Below the pieces are notes generated by a model, which had not been told where the DNA came from, ran no database searches, and worked only from the letters and a program-made list of their open reading frames with translations. From Halomarina salina (GTDB lineage Archaea; Halobacteriota; Halobacteria; Halobacteriales; Haloarculaceae), in contig NZ_JALLGW010000001.1 of NCBI RefSeq assembly GCF_023074835.1, positions 1,984,001 through 2,048,000 on the forward strand: DNA of 64,000 bases, given 5' to 3'. The position numbers were made by a program, and so were the translations under genes. Shown here piece after piece: positions 16,412 to 26,567 of this stretch. The first letter of the stretch is position 1. Each line of letters opens with the position of its first letter.

Positions 16412-17740
16412 TCAGTCGTAGCGTGAGGCGAGTTCCGTCGGCGTGACCACGTCGACGTCGCCGCTGGATTCGAGTTCCGACACCCGGTCGACGAGCGACG
16501 AGAACGCCGCCCGGTCCGTGAGGTGTCGGGTCGTGAAGACGAGCATGGCGACCTGTCGGTGCTCCGCGGCGGCCTCGACGCAGTCGGTCGCCAGCGAGAG
16601 GTCGTCCGCGTCGACGGAGAGCACCGTCCGCGTGTCCGAGAGCGAGGTGTTCGACCCCAGTGACCCGCCGACGCCGACGAAGGTCAGGTCGAACAGGTCG
16701 TCTGCGTAGCCGAGCGTCTCCGCCGTGTAGCTGCCACGCGGCGGCCGGAAGACGTTCGTCGCCCCGTCGAACCCCTGGTCGTTCAACTGCGAGACGGCAC
16801 CTTCGACCGCCTGTCGCTCCTCGCCACCGAGGCTGGTGAGCCGCTGTCGTCCCAGAGTGAGCGGTCCGACGTCCCAGCCGTCGGACTGCATCGTCTGGTA
16901 GTCGTCGGACGTGGGCGTGCTCGACCCGCCGAGGTTGTCCGGAGCGAGGAAGACCCCGGCCGCGTAGCCCGCCTCGTTCAGGACCGGGTAGGCCAGCGAG
17001 AAACTGTTCTCGTGGTCGCCCTCGAAGGCGAACACGACGGTTCCCTTCTCGGCGCCTGGGTGCGTCCGGAGGTCGCTGACGAGACACCGCGAGGCGTTGT
17101 CGCCCAGCCCGTAGTGCTGGACCCGGATGCGAGTCACCTGCGAGAGGTCGACGGGGTCGGGACTGCTCGCCCCGGCGTCGACGCGGAGCCACTCGCCCGC
17201 CGCCTCCGAGGGGACGATGTCGGTGTACTCGGCGGACCGCCCGTTGATGTCCTGGACGCGGATCATCGTCTCCGTGGCCGAGGCCTCCGTCGCTTCGAGT
17301 TTGACCGCTATCGAGAACTCCCGCCCCGAGAAGTCGATGGGCTGGTAGTACCGCCGTTCCATCCGGGCGACGCCGCCGTCGCCCGTCGTCATCCGAACGG
17401 CCGGTCCTCCCAGGAACCCCTCGTTGTCGACGAGGGCGACCTCACCGGACTGTACCTGCCAGTTCTCCTCCAGGTCGGCGAAGTCGGTGTACTGCTCCCC
17501 TTCGCTGGCCATCCACGCCGGGGGCTGTTGGGGTGCGGGGGTCTGTGTCTCGGTCGGGGTGCCGTCGGGCGTCGGTGTCGCGGTGTTCTCGGGGGTCGAC
17601 GTCGGGGTGCTCGTGACCGACCCGGTCCGCGTCTCGGTTTCGGAGGGACCACTGTCGTCCGAACAACCAGCGAGGCCCACGAACGCGGCGCCGACGGTTC
17701 CGAGGAAGGCACGACGGCGCACGCGATGTTTGGGTGCCAT
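16412..17740 (-). CDS. Tat-exported lipoprotein with polysaccharide-deacetylase-like domain, 442 aa
   Basis: The N terminus has a twin-arginine signal with a lipobox (RRRAFLGTVGAAFVGLAGC), so the protein should be lipid-anchored outside the cell, after a Thr/Pro/Glu-rich linker. Residues about 85-215 look like a carbohydrate-binding-type beta sandwich. The C-terminal 210 residues follow the NodB deacetylase layout: VVFAFEGDHENSF in place of the usual TFDDG motif, FRPPRGSY matching the RxPxG motif, and late His/Asp positions. The replaced metal-binding Asp pair makes catalytic activity doubtful. ATG 17740 was chosen over 17755 because it gives the standard short n-region. Confidence 0.72.
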   Translation of the reverse strand: MAPKHRVRRRAFLGTVGAAFVGLAGCSDDSGPSETETRTGSVTSTPTSTPENTATPTPDGTPTETQTPAPQQPPAWMASEGEQYTDFADLEENWQVQSGEVALVDNEGFLGGPAVRMTTGDGGVARMERRYYQPIDFSGREFSIAVKLEATEASATETMIRVQDINGRSAEYTDIVPSEAAGEWLRVDAGASSPDPVDLSQVTRIRVQHYGLGDNASRCLVSDLRTHPGAEKGTVVFAFEGDHENSFSLAYPVLNEAGYAAGVFLAPDNLGGSSTPTSDDYQTMQSDGWDVGPLTLGRQRLTSLGGEERQAVEGAVSQLNDQGFDGATNVFRPPRGSYTAETLGYADDLFDLTFVGVGGSLGSNTSLSDTRTVLSVDADDLSLATDCVEAAAEHRQVAMLVFTTRHLTDRAAFSSLVDRVSELESSGDVDVVTPTELASRYD

Positions 17741-17978
17741 GTTCGTCCCGACCAACGTCCCACACTACCTTGGTAAGAACGTTGCTAAGGAGTGAGTTTC
17801 ATTCGTGAGAGAGGGATGCTGTTCGAACGAGCGGAGCGCGCCTCGCTGGCTCCCCGCTCCCCTCAGCGACCGGGCGACGCCACGAACCGGGCGTTAACGT
17901 GTCGTTAGTCGTCGGCAGTGAGTTGCTCTGGACGGGGACGGGAGGGGGTCACCGTCGGTAAGACGAGACTACCGGCCG

Positions 17979-18314
17979 TTACTGGGTCGTCTCGTCGCCG
18001 CTCCGCGTGGGCCGTTCGTCGAGCAGTCGTCTCCGCTTCGCGTACGCGTGGAGGAACCCGACGGCGGCGAGACAGTAGACGGCCACCAGCGTCACGACGA
18101 GGCCCGGCACGCCGATGGTCGCGTCGAGGAGCGACGGGACGCCGAGGGCCAGCGTACCGCCGATGCCGAGCAACACGACCGGGAGACCCACGGTCGTGTA
18201 CCCGATAGCCGTCGAGCGCGTCATCTGCCGCTGTCCACAGTGCGGACAGTTCGACGCCTCGGCGGGGATGTCGGCCCCACACGAGACGCAGGGCAGTTCG
18301 CTCACATCTACCAC
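17979..18314 (-). CDS. Zinc-ribbon membrane protein, 111 aa
   Basis: A double-CxxC zinc ribbon (CVSCGADIPAEASNCPHCGQ, residues 9-28) is followed by two membrane helices (about 36-58 and 66-90) and a basic tail. Such fusions are common in haloarchaea and of unknown role. A GTG start at 18314 is assumed; a second GTG three codons on is also possible. Confidence 0.65.
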   Translation of the reverse strand: MVDVSELPCVSCGADIPAEASNCPHCGQRQMTRSTAIGYTTVGLPVVLLGIGGTLALGVPSLLDATIGVPGLVVTLVAVYCLAAVGFLHAYAKRRRLLDERPTRSGDETTQ

Positions 18315-18383
18315 AATGCTATCTACTGTAATGAATGTTCGGTATCTGGAGGATAGTCTGACGGCCGTCAGCCGACCGGCGTC

Positions 18384-20696
18384 TCACTCCGGCGACACTT
18401 GCCGGGGGCCGCCGGAGGAGAACAGCTTCCGGGCGTACCGGTACACCGGGAACAGCGTCGACGTGATGGCGTCGGGCACGCCGGTCGAGTGCGCGTAGAC
18501 GGCGACTGGCACGTCGTGGTCGTTCGCCAGGTCCACCGCCCGGTCGGGGGTGCTCCCGAACATCCAGCGGTCGAGACGGCGCGTCCGCGACGCGCCGACG
18601 ACGAGCGTCCCGCCGCGTTCCTCGGCCACCTCCACCAGGCCAGCGGCGACGGTTGGTGCGGTGACGTCCACGACGTCGACCTCCACCCCCTCCAGCCGGG
18701 TGAGGGTCGACTCGGGGTGCTCGCTGGTGCCCCCCTCGCTCGGCGTCACGTTCGCGACGACGACCGGGATGCCCGCTTCGCCGAGTCTCCGGACCATCGA
18801 CAGCAGCTCCACCTGGTGGGGGCCTTCCCCCGTTCCGATGACGAGCGGTCGGTCCGACGACGGCTCGGGCACGTCACCGACGAACAGCACGCCACAGGGT
18901 GCCTCGTACTCCACGCGCTCGGTCACCTCGGGGTGCTCCTCGGGGAGGCCCATCATGATGCGGTCGGCCCCGTCGTCGCGTGCGGTCTGGACGATGTCGA
19001 ACCCGATGTCCCGACAGATGTGGGACTCGACGAGCAGGTTGTCGGTGTCGACGTCCGCCTCGGCGAGCGACTCCCGGAGCGCGGTGAGGCGCTCGGCGTT
19101 CTCCTCGCGCATCAGTTCGCTCGGGGTCTGGTCGGGCGTGTCCGTGACGGTGACGAGTTGGACGACCGGGTTCTCGTGGTCGGCACCGGCCAGCGACCGG
19201 GCGAGTCGGACGTACTTCGGCGCGCGGTCGGGGCGCGCGATGGGGACGAGGACGCGGAACGCCTCGGCGTTCGAGAGCGACTCCTCCCCGGAGGTGCTCC
19301 CGCCCAGCGCCGTCGGCGTGACGAGACTCGCCCGTTCGGACATCTCGTCGACGGGCGTCGTGCCGCCCCAGGCGAGGTAGACGCCCAGCATGACGACGAC
19401 GACGGCAGTCCCGATGAGGACCCCGACGGTCGGCAGCATGTAGATGAGCGCGAGGTTGGCGACGATACCGACGACCGGCAGGACGGGACTGCCGGGCATC
19501 CGGAACCCTCGCGTGAGGTTCGGCCGGTTGCGCCGCGAGAAGACGAGCGCCCCGTTGACGACCGCCAGCGGCAACAGGAGGTTGAACGTCGCGAATCCGG
19601 TGAGCGGTTCGAGTCCGAGCACGTCGTGTGCGACGAGGCCGTGGTGGCCGAGCAGCGACATGAAGACGATTATCAGGAGACAGATGAGCGCGGTAGCGGT
19701 CCCGATGGACCACGAGGGCGTACCGTAGTCGGGGTGGATACGCGAGAACCGACGCGGCCCCTGCCCGTTGCGGCCCATCAACGCCCCGATACCGCTCGCC
19801 GCGAGGATGGAGGCGTTCGACGCGCTGATCATCGAGAACACCGCCCCCGCGACGATGAGGTACTGGCCGACGGGGCCGAGGAACGAGGCGGCGACCTGTC
19901 CCATCGCCGTCTCACCCTGTTCGAGGACGCTGTTGGGGACCGGTGCGTTCACCATCGCGACGATGACGAGCGTGTAGAGGACCGTGACCGTGACGATGCT
20001 GGCCGCGATGGCTCGCGGCACGGTCTTCGTCGGTTCGATTATCTCGCCCGCGCTCGCCGCGATGGCGGAGAATCCGAAGAACGTGATGAACGCCAGCGCG
20101 GCGATGGAGACGATGCCTCCCGCCTCCATCTCGAAGCCACCGGTGAACGTCGTCGTCGCCTCGCCCGGTCCGGCGTAGGCGATGGCCCCGCCGATGAAGA
20201 CGAACAGGACCGCGACCTTCGCGGCCGTGACGATGACCTGGAAGCCTCCGGACTCCTCGGTCCCCTGCGCGTTGAGCGCACCGAGTGCGATGGCGGCGAG
20301 GACGCCAATCGTCCCGCGGGGGAGCACCGCGAACGACTCGGGGAGGATGAACATGAAGAACCACTCGTCCATCGTGGCGAGGTAGAACGCCGTCGTCCCC
20401 GTGTATCCGAGGAACAGCGCCATCCCGACGCCGTACTTCAGCGTGTCGAACCTGTCGAACGTCCGCGAACAGAACAGGTAGCCACCGCCGTTCTCGGAGT
20501 AGATGGAGGCGAACTCCGAGTACGCCGCCGCCGTGATACTGGCGACGAGCGCGGCGATGACGAACGCGATGACGGCGCTCGACCCGATGGCCGCGACCGC
20601 CGTGCCGGACAGCGAGAAGATACCCGCCGCGATCATCGTCCCGAGACCGATTGCGAACGCGACCTTGAAATCGAGCGTCCGCGTGTGTTCGACCAT
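18384..20696 (-). CDS. APC-family permease fused to two UspA domains, 770 aa
   Basis: The first about 440 residues form an amino-acid/polyamine/cation (APC) transporter with 12 predicted helices, opening with FAIGLGTMIAAGIFSLSG, the family's helix-1 glycine motif. The C-terminal part (about 480-760) contains two universal-stress-protein domains (FRVLVPIARP onward, and a second beginning near RPLVIGTGEGP with GTLVVGASRTRRLDRW as its nucleotide-loop-like end). The architecture is common in haloarchaea and suggests transport controlled by nucleotide or stress sensing. A TATA-like tatataaat at about 20720-20728 is about 25 nt before the ATG. A paralogue follows at 20804-23074. Confidence 0.85.
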   Translation of the reverse strand: MVEHTRTLDFKVAFAIGLGTMIAAGIFSLSGTAVAAIGSSAVIAFVIAALVASITAAAYSEFASIYSENGGGYLFCSRTFDRFDTLKYGVGMALFLGYTGTTAFYLATMDEWFFMFILPESFAVLPRGTIGVLAAIALGALNAQGTEESGGFQVIVTAAKVAVLFVFIGGAIAYAGPGEATTTFTGGFEMEAGGIVSIAALAFITFFGFSAIAASAGEIIEPTKTVPRAIAASIVTVTVLYTLVIVAMVNAPVPNSVLEQGETAMGQVAASFLGPVGQYLIVAGAVFSMISASNASILAASGIGALMGRNGQGPRRFSRIHPDYGTPSWSIGTATALICLLIIVFMSLLGHHGLVAHDVLGLEPLTGFATFNLLLPLAVVNGALVFSRRNRPNLTRGFRMPGSPVLPVVGIVANLALIYMLPTVGVLIGTAVVVVMLGVYLAWGGTTPVDEMSERASLVTPTALGGSTSGEESLSNAEAFRVLVPIARPDRAPKYVRLARSLAGADHENPVVQLVTVTDTPDQTPSELMREENAERLTALRESLAEADVDTDNLLVESHICRDIGFDIVQTARDDGADRIMMGLPEEHPEVTERVEYEAPCGVLFVGDVPEPSSDRPLVIGTGEGPHQVELLSMVRRLGEAGIPVVVANVTPSEGGTSEHPESTLTRLEGVEVDVVDVTAPTVAAGLVEVAEERGGTLVVGASRTRRLDRWMFGSTPDRAVDLANDHDVPVAVYAHSTGVPDAITSTLFPVYRYARKLFSSGGPRQVSPE

Positions 20697-20803
20697 CGCT
20701 GCGGAATACCTGCTGAAGGTATATAAATGGACTCCACGCGGCTGCCAAATACGCGGAGATAATTACTGAATGCTAAATCACGCGGGGGTTCGAGACCGTT
20801 CCG

Positions 20804-23074
20804 TCAGCCGAAGAGGCGCTCCCTGAGCGATCGGTCGCGGCGCTGTTCTGCCAGCAGCACGGAGCAGTCGACGTCCTCGACGACGTCCATCACGAGCGAC
20901 CCCGAGACGAGTCGTCGGAGGAGACCACGCTCGGTGGCTCCCACGATCATCATCGTCGCGTCCCCGGCGGCGCGTTCGATCGACGCTTCCACCTCGCCGG
21001 TCTCGACACGGAGCGTCGCGTCCGAGAGGCCGTGGTCCGCGGCCCACGATTCGAGGAACTGCCGACCGGTCGCCTCGTCGTCGGCGACGTTCATGAGGAC
21101 GACCTCGCTCCCGTACTGCTCGCGGAGCAACACCGCTATCTGGGCGGAGAGGTCGGAGTCCGGGCCGCCCGCCGTCGGGACGAGGATGCGTTCGGGGTCG
21201 AACCCGCGGTCCTTGAGCACGAGGAAGTCACACGGAACGTCCTGTGTGAGGTCGTCCATCGCGCCCTCCGCGCGGCCGGGCGAGCCGTGGTCCGGCCCCC
21301 AGCCCATCACGACGAGGTCGGCGTTGTACATCTGGGCCGCGCCGAACACCTCTTCGAACCCGCGGTGGGAGATGACGGTGTGGGTCTCGACCGGGACGCC
21401 GAACGTTTCGGCGTCCTCGCGGGCGTGTTCGAGCAGCTCGACGGACTCGCCGCCCAGTTCGTCGGCGTGTTCGGCCCCGTACTCCAGGGAGGTCTGGTCG
21501 GGGACGGTCACGATGTGGGTGGCGACGACGGTGCCGCCACGCTGTTTCGCGATCGCTCCCGCGAGCGTGACCAGGTCCGTCTCGCTGGACGGGTTCGACA
21601 GTGGCACCATCACGCGGAACTCCCCGCCGTCCGGCTGGACGGCGCTCGCGGCGTCGACGGCCGCGTCCGGCATCTGGTCGGGCTGTGAGAGGATGTACTG
21701 TGCGAGGATGCCTCGCTTGTCGGTCTTCGAACTCGCGTAGAGGAAGTACCAGACGATACCGAACCCGACGAACCCGACGGCGAGACCGATTTCGACCGGC
21801 TTCATGAACGCGATGAGTCCGAACGAACTGATGGCGCCCAGAATGGGAACGACCGGGTACAGCGGTACTTCGTACTCGGGCTGGTAGTCGGGGCTGTCCG
21901 ACTGTCGCATCACGATGAGCGCGAGATTGAGCAGCCCGTAGACGATGAGGTGGAGGACGCTCCCGGCTTTTGCGAGCGTCTTGACGTCACCGTAGAGGAT
22001 GAACGCGATGATGATAGCACCCGTGACCGCGATGGACCGGTACGGCGTCGCGAACCGGGGGTGGACGTCGCTGAGCTTCGATGTGACGAGTCGGTCGCGG
22101 CCCATCGCGAAGTTGATGCGCGAGGAGGCGAGGATGGAAGCGTTCGCGCTGGAGGCCGTCGCGAGCAGTCCCGCGAACGTCAGGAGGGCGATGCCGACCC
22201 CGGCCAGTCCGACCGCACCGAAGGCGATATCGGCCACGTCGAGGACGGGCGTCGTCGTGAACTCCGGCGCGAGCTGTTTCCAGTTGATGACACCCATCAG
22301 GACCACCATGATGATGGCGTACATCGTCGTAACGATGACGACACTCCCGATGACTGCGAGCGGGAGGTTCCGTCCGGGGTTCTTCAACTCCTCGGCGACG
22401 GTCGTTATCTTCGCGAAACCGAGGAAGGAGACGAACACGAGCGCCGTTCCGGGCAGAATCGCGCTCGCGCCGCCAGTCTCTTCGGGGAAGAACGGTCGGA
22501 GCGTCGAGAGGTCGGCCTGCAGGAACCCGAGGACCGAGAACAGCGTCAGGATGGCAACCAGTATGACGACGATTATCGTCTGCAGGCGGCCGGTCTCTTT
22601 CGCTCCGACGTAGTTGACGCCGATGAACACCAGTCCGGCAAGCAACGCACCGACCTGGAACGACGAGAGGCCGACTGTCCCGAGCGGACCGAGTGTCGTT
22701 GTCACGTCGGGCATCGGAAGGAACGTGGCGAGGTACTCGCCGAACCCCAGCGTGTAGAATGCGCTCGCGAACGCCAGGCCCATCCAGTTCCCCCACCCGG
22801 CGATAGAGCCGAACAGCGGGCCGAGAGCGTGGTTGACGTAGTAGTAACTCCCGCCAGCCTTCGGCATCGCCGTGCCGAGTTCGCTCGCCGACATCGCCGT
22901 GAACAGTGAGATGATACCTCCGGCGACGAACGAGAGCGCGACCGCGGGACCTGCTGCGGCTGCCGCTTGCCCTGGCAACACGAAGATGCCCGCACCGATC
23001 ATCGTCCCGACGCCGATGGTCAGCGCCGCGAGCGGTCCGAGGTCCTTGGCGAGTTCCTGGTCGTCGCCGCTCAT
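20804..23074 (-). CDS. APC-family permease fused to two UspA domains, 756 aa
   Basis: Helix 1 has LTIGVGTMIGAGIFVLPGQA, the APC signature, and twelve membrane helices fill the first 450 residues. Two UspA domains follow: FRVMVPLSNPSSETDLV onward with a GWGPDHGSPGR nucleotide-loop motif, and RILVPTAGGPDSDL onward with MMIVGATERGLLRRLV-like ending. Probably an amino acid or cation importer. It lies 42 nt downstream of a stand-alone UspA gene read in the same direction, so the two are likely co-transcribed. Confidence 0.85.
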   Translation of the reverse strand: MSGDDQELAKDLGPLAALTIGVGTMIGAGIFVLPGQAAAAAGPAVALSFVAGGIISLFTAMSASELGTAMPKAGGSYYYVNHALGPLFGSIAGWGNWMGLAFASAFYTLGFGEYLATFLPMPDVTTTLGPLGTVGLSSFQVGALLAGLVFIGVNYVGAKETGRLQTIIVVILVAILTLFSVLGFLQADLSTLRPFFPEETGGASAILPGTALVFVSFLGFAKITTVAEELKNPGRNLPLAVIGSVVIVTTMYAIIMVVLMGVINWKQLAPEFTTTPVLDVADIAFGAVGLAGVGIALLTFAGLLATASSANASILASSRINFAMGRDRLVTSKLSDVHPRFATPYRSIAVTGAIIIAFILYGDVKTLAKAGSVLHLIVYGLLNLALIVMRQSDSPDYQPEYEVPLYPVVPILGAISSFGLIAFMKPVEIGLAVGFVGFGIVWYFLYASSKTDKRGILAQYILSQPDQMPDAAVDAASAVQPDGGEFRVMVPLSNPSSETDLVTLAGAIAKQRGGTVVATHIVTVPDQTSLEYGAEHADELGGESVELLEHAREDAETFGVPVETHTVISHRGFEEVFGAAQMYNADLVVMGWGPDHGSPGRAEGAMDDLTQDVPCDFLVLKDRGFDPERILVPTAGGPDSDLSAQIAVLLREQYGSEVVLMNVADDEATGRQFLESWAADHGLSDATLRVETGEVEASIERAAGDATMMIVGATERGLLRRLVSGSLVMDVVEDVDCSVLLAEQRRDRSLRERLFG

Positions 23075-23116
23075 CCGGACCCGCCTCCGACGTGCAGCGG
23101 TGCGGTTCGGCCGCCG

Positions 23117-23527
23117 CTACACATCGGGGCCTCCGGGGAGGGCGACGACCGGCAGGTCCCCCTCGGTGACGAGGTCGAGCGTTCGGTCGCCCGAGATCAA
23201 CTGGACGATACGCGACCCGCCACGCGGGTGGAAGGCGACGGCCGTCGCGTCGAGGTCGCGGGCGGCTTCGAACACCGTGTCGACGATGTCGGTGCCGTAG
23301 CGGACCTCGGTCTCGGCGTCGGGGAACGTCTCCCGGAACGCCTCGAACGCCTCGGCGGCCTGTTCTTCGCTCTGTTCCACCGGCGTCTTGTCCGGGACGC
23401 CGCCCCCCTTCTCGACGACGTGTAACACCGTGACCCGCTCGGGGTCGTACCGGTCCAGCGACCGGGCGGTGAGACGTGCGTCGTCGGCGTCGGCGACCGG
23501 GACCAGGGTGTGAGCGAGGAGAGTCAT
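23117..23527 (-). CDS. UspA-domain protein, 136 aa
   Basis: Single universal-stress-protein domain: MTLLAHTLVPVADADDARLT at the start (beta strand 1), VTVLHVVEKGGG, and an end DLPVVALPGG. The G-2x-G-9x-G-S/T ATP loop is altered (HPRGGSRIVQLISGD), so nucleotide binding is uncertain. Divergent from trkA with 141 bp between, and first gene of the APC operon. Confidence 0.8.
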   Translation of the reverse strand: MTLLAHTLVPVADADDARLTARSLDRYDPERVTVLHVVEKGGGVPDKTPVEQSEEQAAEAFEAFRETFPDAETEVRYGTDIVDTVFEAARDLDATAVAFHPRGGSRIVQLISGDRTLDLVTEGDLPVVALPGGPDV

Positions 23528-23668
23528 GTCTCTACTCGGGTGTTCGTGTCGATGTCCATAGGCTCCACTGTTCGGCAGTCGGCAAAACGGTTGGTGGTTC
23601 CGCCGTCGTCCGATGAAAACCGATTTAGACCTCAGCGGTGTGGTGTCCGACATGACTTCGGAGGGAGC

Positions 23669-25000
23669 GTGCGCGTAATCGTCGTCGGCGCGGGCGAAGT
23701 CGGGGAGAGCATCGCCGCCAGCCTCTGTGGGACCCACGAGGTGGTCGTCGTCGACATCGACCCCGACCGGGTCGGTGACCTCACCTACGAACTCGACGTG
23801 CTGGCCATAGAGGGCGACGGCGGCGACCGCTCGACGCTCGTGGAGGCCGGAATCGAGACCGCCGACCTCGTCATCGCCAGCACGGACGACGACGAGACGA
23901 ACATCGTCACCTGCGGGACTGCAGACACGCTCAGCGACGCGTTCACCATCTGCCGCGTGAAGGACACGCAGTATCTCGACACGTGGCGCAACGCGGACGG
24001 CGCGTTCGGCATCGACTTCATGGTCTGTACCGTCCTGCTGACCGCCGAGAGCGTCGTCCGTCTCATCGGTCTCCCCGCCGCTCAGGACGTCGACACGTTC
24101 TCGGGCGGCACGGTGCGGATGGCCCAGTTCGAGGTACCCGTCGACAGCCCCGTCGCCGACCAGACCGTCGCCGAGGCCGACCGGTGGGACTCGTTGACGT
24201 TCGCGGCCATCATCCGCGACGACGAGTTCGTCATCCCCTCGGGGGACACCTGCATCCAGGCCGACGACGAGGTCATCGTCATCGGGTCGCCCGAGAGCAC
24301 GAGGGAGTTCGCCGCAGACCTCTCGCCGAGCTCCGGTGGTCCAGACGACATCGTCATCGTCGGCGGGAGCGAGGTCGGCTTCCAGGTGGCCCGCCTGCTC
24401 GAAGAGCGCGGGTTCCGCCCGCGGCTCATCGAGCGAGACCCCGACCGGGCGCGGAGCCTCGCCGAGCAACTGCCGAAGACGACCGTGATGGAGTCCGACG
24501 CGACCGACCGCTCGTTCCTCCAGCGCGAACACGTCGGCGACGCCGACGTGGTCGTCACGGCACTCGACAACGACGAGAAGAACCTGCTGGCGTCGCTCAT
24601 CGCCAAGCGTCTCGGCGCGGACCGCACCGTCTCGCTCACCGAGACGGGCGCGTACGTCGAACTGTTCGAGGAGGTCGGCGTCGACGTCGCCGTCAACCCC
24701 CGTGAAACCGTCGCCGAGGAGATAACGCGGTTCACCCGCGAACAGCGCGCCGAGAACGTCGCCATCATCGAGGACGACCGGGCGGAGGTGCTCGAACTCA
24801 CCGTCGAGGAGGAGAGTTCGCTCGTCGGCCGTCCCATCCGCGAGAGCGTCCCGGACCTCCCCGCCGGAACGGTCATCGGGGCCATCACGCGCGACGGGAG
24901 CTTCGTCACGCCGCGCGGGGAGACGGTCATCCAGGTGGGCGACCACGTCGTCCTGTTCGTCAGGACCGAGGACATCGACGCCGTCGCGGCGAAAGTGTGA
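23669..25000 (+). CDS. trkA: Trk potassium uptake regulatory subunit TrkA, 443 aa
   Basis: TrkA is the cytoplasmic NAD(H)/ATP-binding ring that gates TrkH channels. Two RCK units are visible: VRVIVVGAGEVGESIA (Rossmann GxGxxG, residues 1-16) with VVVVDIDPDRV, and a second Rossmann unit near residue 228 (IVIVGGSEVGFQVARLLEER, then RLIERDPDRA). Each is followed by a TrkA-C domain. The protein starts at GTG 23669; reading further upstream adds residues without family resemblance. It lies 55 nt before a trkH gene in the same direction. Confidence 0.92.
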   Translation: MRVIVVGAGEVGESIAASLCGTHEVVVVDIDPDRVGDLTYELDVLAIEGDGGDRSTLVEAGIETADLVIASTDDDETNIVTCGTADTLSDAFTICRVKDTQYLDTWRNADGAFGIDFMVCTVLLTAESVVRLIGLPAAQDVDTFSGGTVRMAQFEVPVDSPVADQTVAEADRWDSLTFAAIIRDDEFVIPSGDTCIQADDEVIVIGSPESTREFAADLSPSSGGPDDIVIVGGSEVGFQVARLLEERGFRPRLIERDPDRARSLAEQLPKTTVMESDATDRSFLQREHVGDADVVVTALDNDEKNLLASLIAKRLGADRTVSLTETGAYVELFEEVGVDVAVNPRETVAEEITRFTREQRAENVAIIEDDRAEVLELTVEEESSLVGRPIRESVPDLPAGTVIGAITRDGSFVTPRGETVIQVGDHVVLFVRTEDIDAVAAKV

Positions 25001-25055
25001 CCCGACGAGCAGCGCCGTCACGTCGTGACGCGGTGGCGACGAGCGAGCGTCGTTG

Positions 25056-26567
25056 ATGCGGGTCCGCGTCGACTGGCGGACCAGTGCCAGCATCCTCGGC
25101 ACGATTCTGAAGATACTCGCGCTCCCCATCGCGGCGGTCGGCGCGCTCGCGGCGGCGTACCGCGAACCGCTCGCGCCGTTCCTCGCCCCGCTGGCCATCA
25201 CTCTCCTCGCGGGGGTCGCCCTCGAACGGTTCGACCGGGGCGACCCCGGTGTCCGCGAGGCGTTCCTGCTCGTCTCCAGCGCGTGGTTGGCCGTCGCGCT
25301 CGTCGGGGCGGTGCCGTTCGTCGTCGCGGGCGAAGGGACGCTCGCCGACCCCGTCAACGCGCTGTTCGAGTCGATGAGCGGTATCACGACGACGGGTGCG
25401 ACGGTCATCGACGACTACGACGCTCACGGCCGTGGGGTCCTGATGTGGCGGCAGGTGCTCCAGTGGCTCGGCGGCCTCGGCATCCTCGTCCTCGCCGTGG
25501 GACTGCTCTCGGAGCTCTCCATCAGCGGGGCGCAGTTGATGGAGACCGAGACGCGGACCCAGAACGTCACGAAACTCACTCCCCGCATCGAGGGGACCGC
25601 GCGTCTCCTCGGCGGCCTGTACGTCGGGCTGACGGCGCTGCTGACGGGCCTGCTCTACGGCCTCCACCTGGTCGGGCGGGCGGTCGGCTCGCCCGACCTC
25701 GCCCCGGAGATGACGCTGTACGACGCCGTCGCGCACGCGCTGACGACCATCGCCACCGCCGGGTTCTCCCCGCGCGCAGAGAGCGTCGGGGCGTTCTCGC
25801 CCGCGGTCCAGTGGCTGGTCATCGCGTTCATGTTCGTCGGCGCGACGAACTTCGTCCTCCTCTACCACCTGACGCGGGGCGAAACGGATCGCTTCCGCGA
25901 GAGCGAGGAGTTCCGCGTCTACCTCGGCGTCGTCCTCGGCGGGACGCTCATCGTGGGGGCGATGCTCGTCCTCGACGGCGAGTACGCCGTCGGCGAGGAA
26001 CTGGTCAGGACGACGCTGTTCCAGGTGACGTCCATCGTGACGACGACGGGGTACGCGACGGTGGACTTCGACCTCTGGTCGGCCGGGCCGCGCCACGTCC
26101 TCTTCCTCGGGATGTTCGTCGGCGGGATGGCCGGGTCGACGACCTGCTCCATCAAGACGCTGCGCTGGCTGGTCGTCGGCAAGACGTTCCACCGGGACCT
26201 GTTCACGGCCATCCACCCGCGCGCCATCCGGCCGGTCCGGCTCTCCGGACAGACCGTCGACGAGGACACCGTCCGCGACATCTACGCCTACACGCTCGTG
26301 AGCCTCGTTATCTTCGGGCTGCTGACGGTGTTCGTCGTCATCGACGCCTCGCGGGCGGGCGTCGAGGTGACGGAGTTCGGCGCGATGGGCGCCGCCGCGT
26401 CGACGTTCCTCAACATCGGCCCCGCGTTCGGGTTCGCCGGACCGTACGGGAGCTACGAACCGTTCCCCGACTCGACGAAGCTCGTCATGGTCGTCATGAT
26501 GTGGGTCGGCCGCATCGAGATATTCCCCGTCCTGGCGCTCCTCACCCGCGCGTTCTGGCGGTCGTAG
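25056..26567 (+). CDS. trkH: TrkH-type potassium transporter membrane subunit, 503 aa
   Basis: The protein has the four membrane-pore-membrane repeats of TrkH/KtrB. Selectivity-filter stretches are visible, for example FESMSGITTTGATV and FQVTSIVTTTGYATV, each centred on a conserved glycine. The end (IGPAFGFAGPYGSYEPFPDS, then GRIEIFPVLALL) fits TrkH. It pairs with TrkA encoded upstream. Two more trkH genes lie nearby, so this is one of three paralogues. Confidence 0.9.
   Translation: MRVRVDWRTSASILGTILKILALPIAAVGALAAAYREPLAPFLAPLAITLLAGVALERFDRGDPGVREAFLLVSSAWLAVALVGAVPFVVAGEGTLADPVNALFESMSGITTTGATVIDDYDAHGRGVLMWRQVLQWLGGLGILVLAVGLLSELSISGAQLMETETRTQNVTKLTPRIEGTARLLGGLYVGLTALLTGLLYGLHLVGRAVGSPDLAPEMTLYDAVAHALTTIATAGFSPRAESVGAFSPAVQWLVIAFMFVGATNFVLLYHLTRGETDRFRESEEFRVYLGVVLGGTLIVGAMLVLDGEYAVGEELVRTTLFQVTSIVTTTGYATVDFDLWSAGPRHVLFLGMFVGGMAGSTTCSIKTLRWLVVGKTFHRDLFTAIHPRAIRPVRLSGQTVDEDTVRDIYAYTLVSLVIFGLLTVFVVIDASRAGVEVTEFGAMGAAASTFLNIGPAFGFAGPYGSYEPFPDSTKLVMVVMMWVGRIEIFPVLALLTRAFWRS

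Noticed and set aside
18399-20726. Very long plus-strand open frame (775 codons) opposite the first permease-UspA gene
   Set aside because: Its product is Arg/Asp/Gly-rich with no hydrophobic or domain pattern; it is the mirror of a strongly GC-biased real gene.
23528-25408. Long minus-strand frame opposite trkA, continuous with the UspA gene
   Set aside because: Only the last 136 codons (UspA) resemble a protein family; the rest is antisense to clear TrkA sequence.
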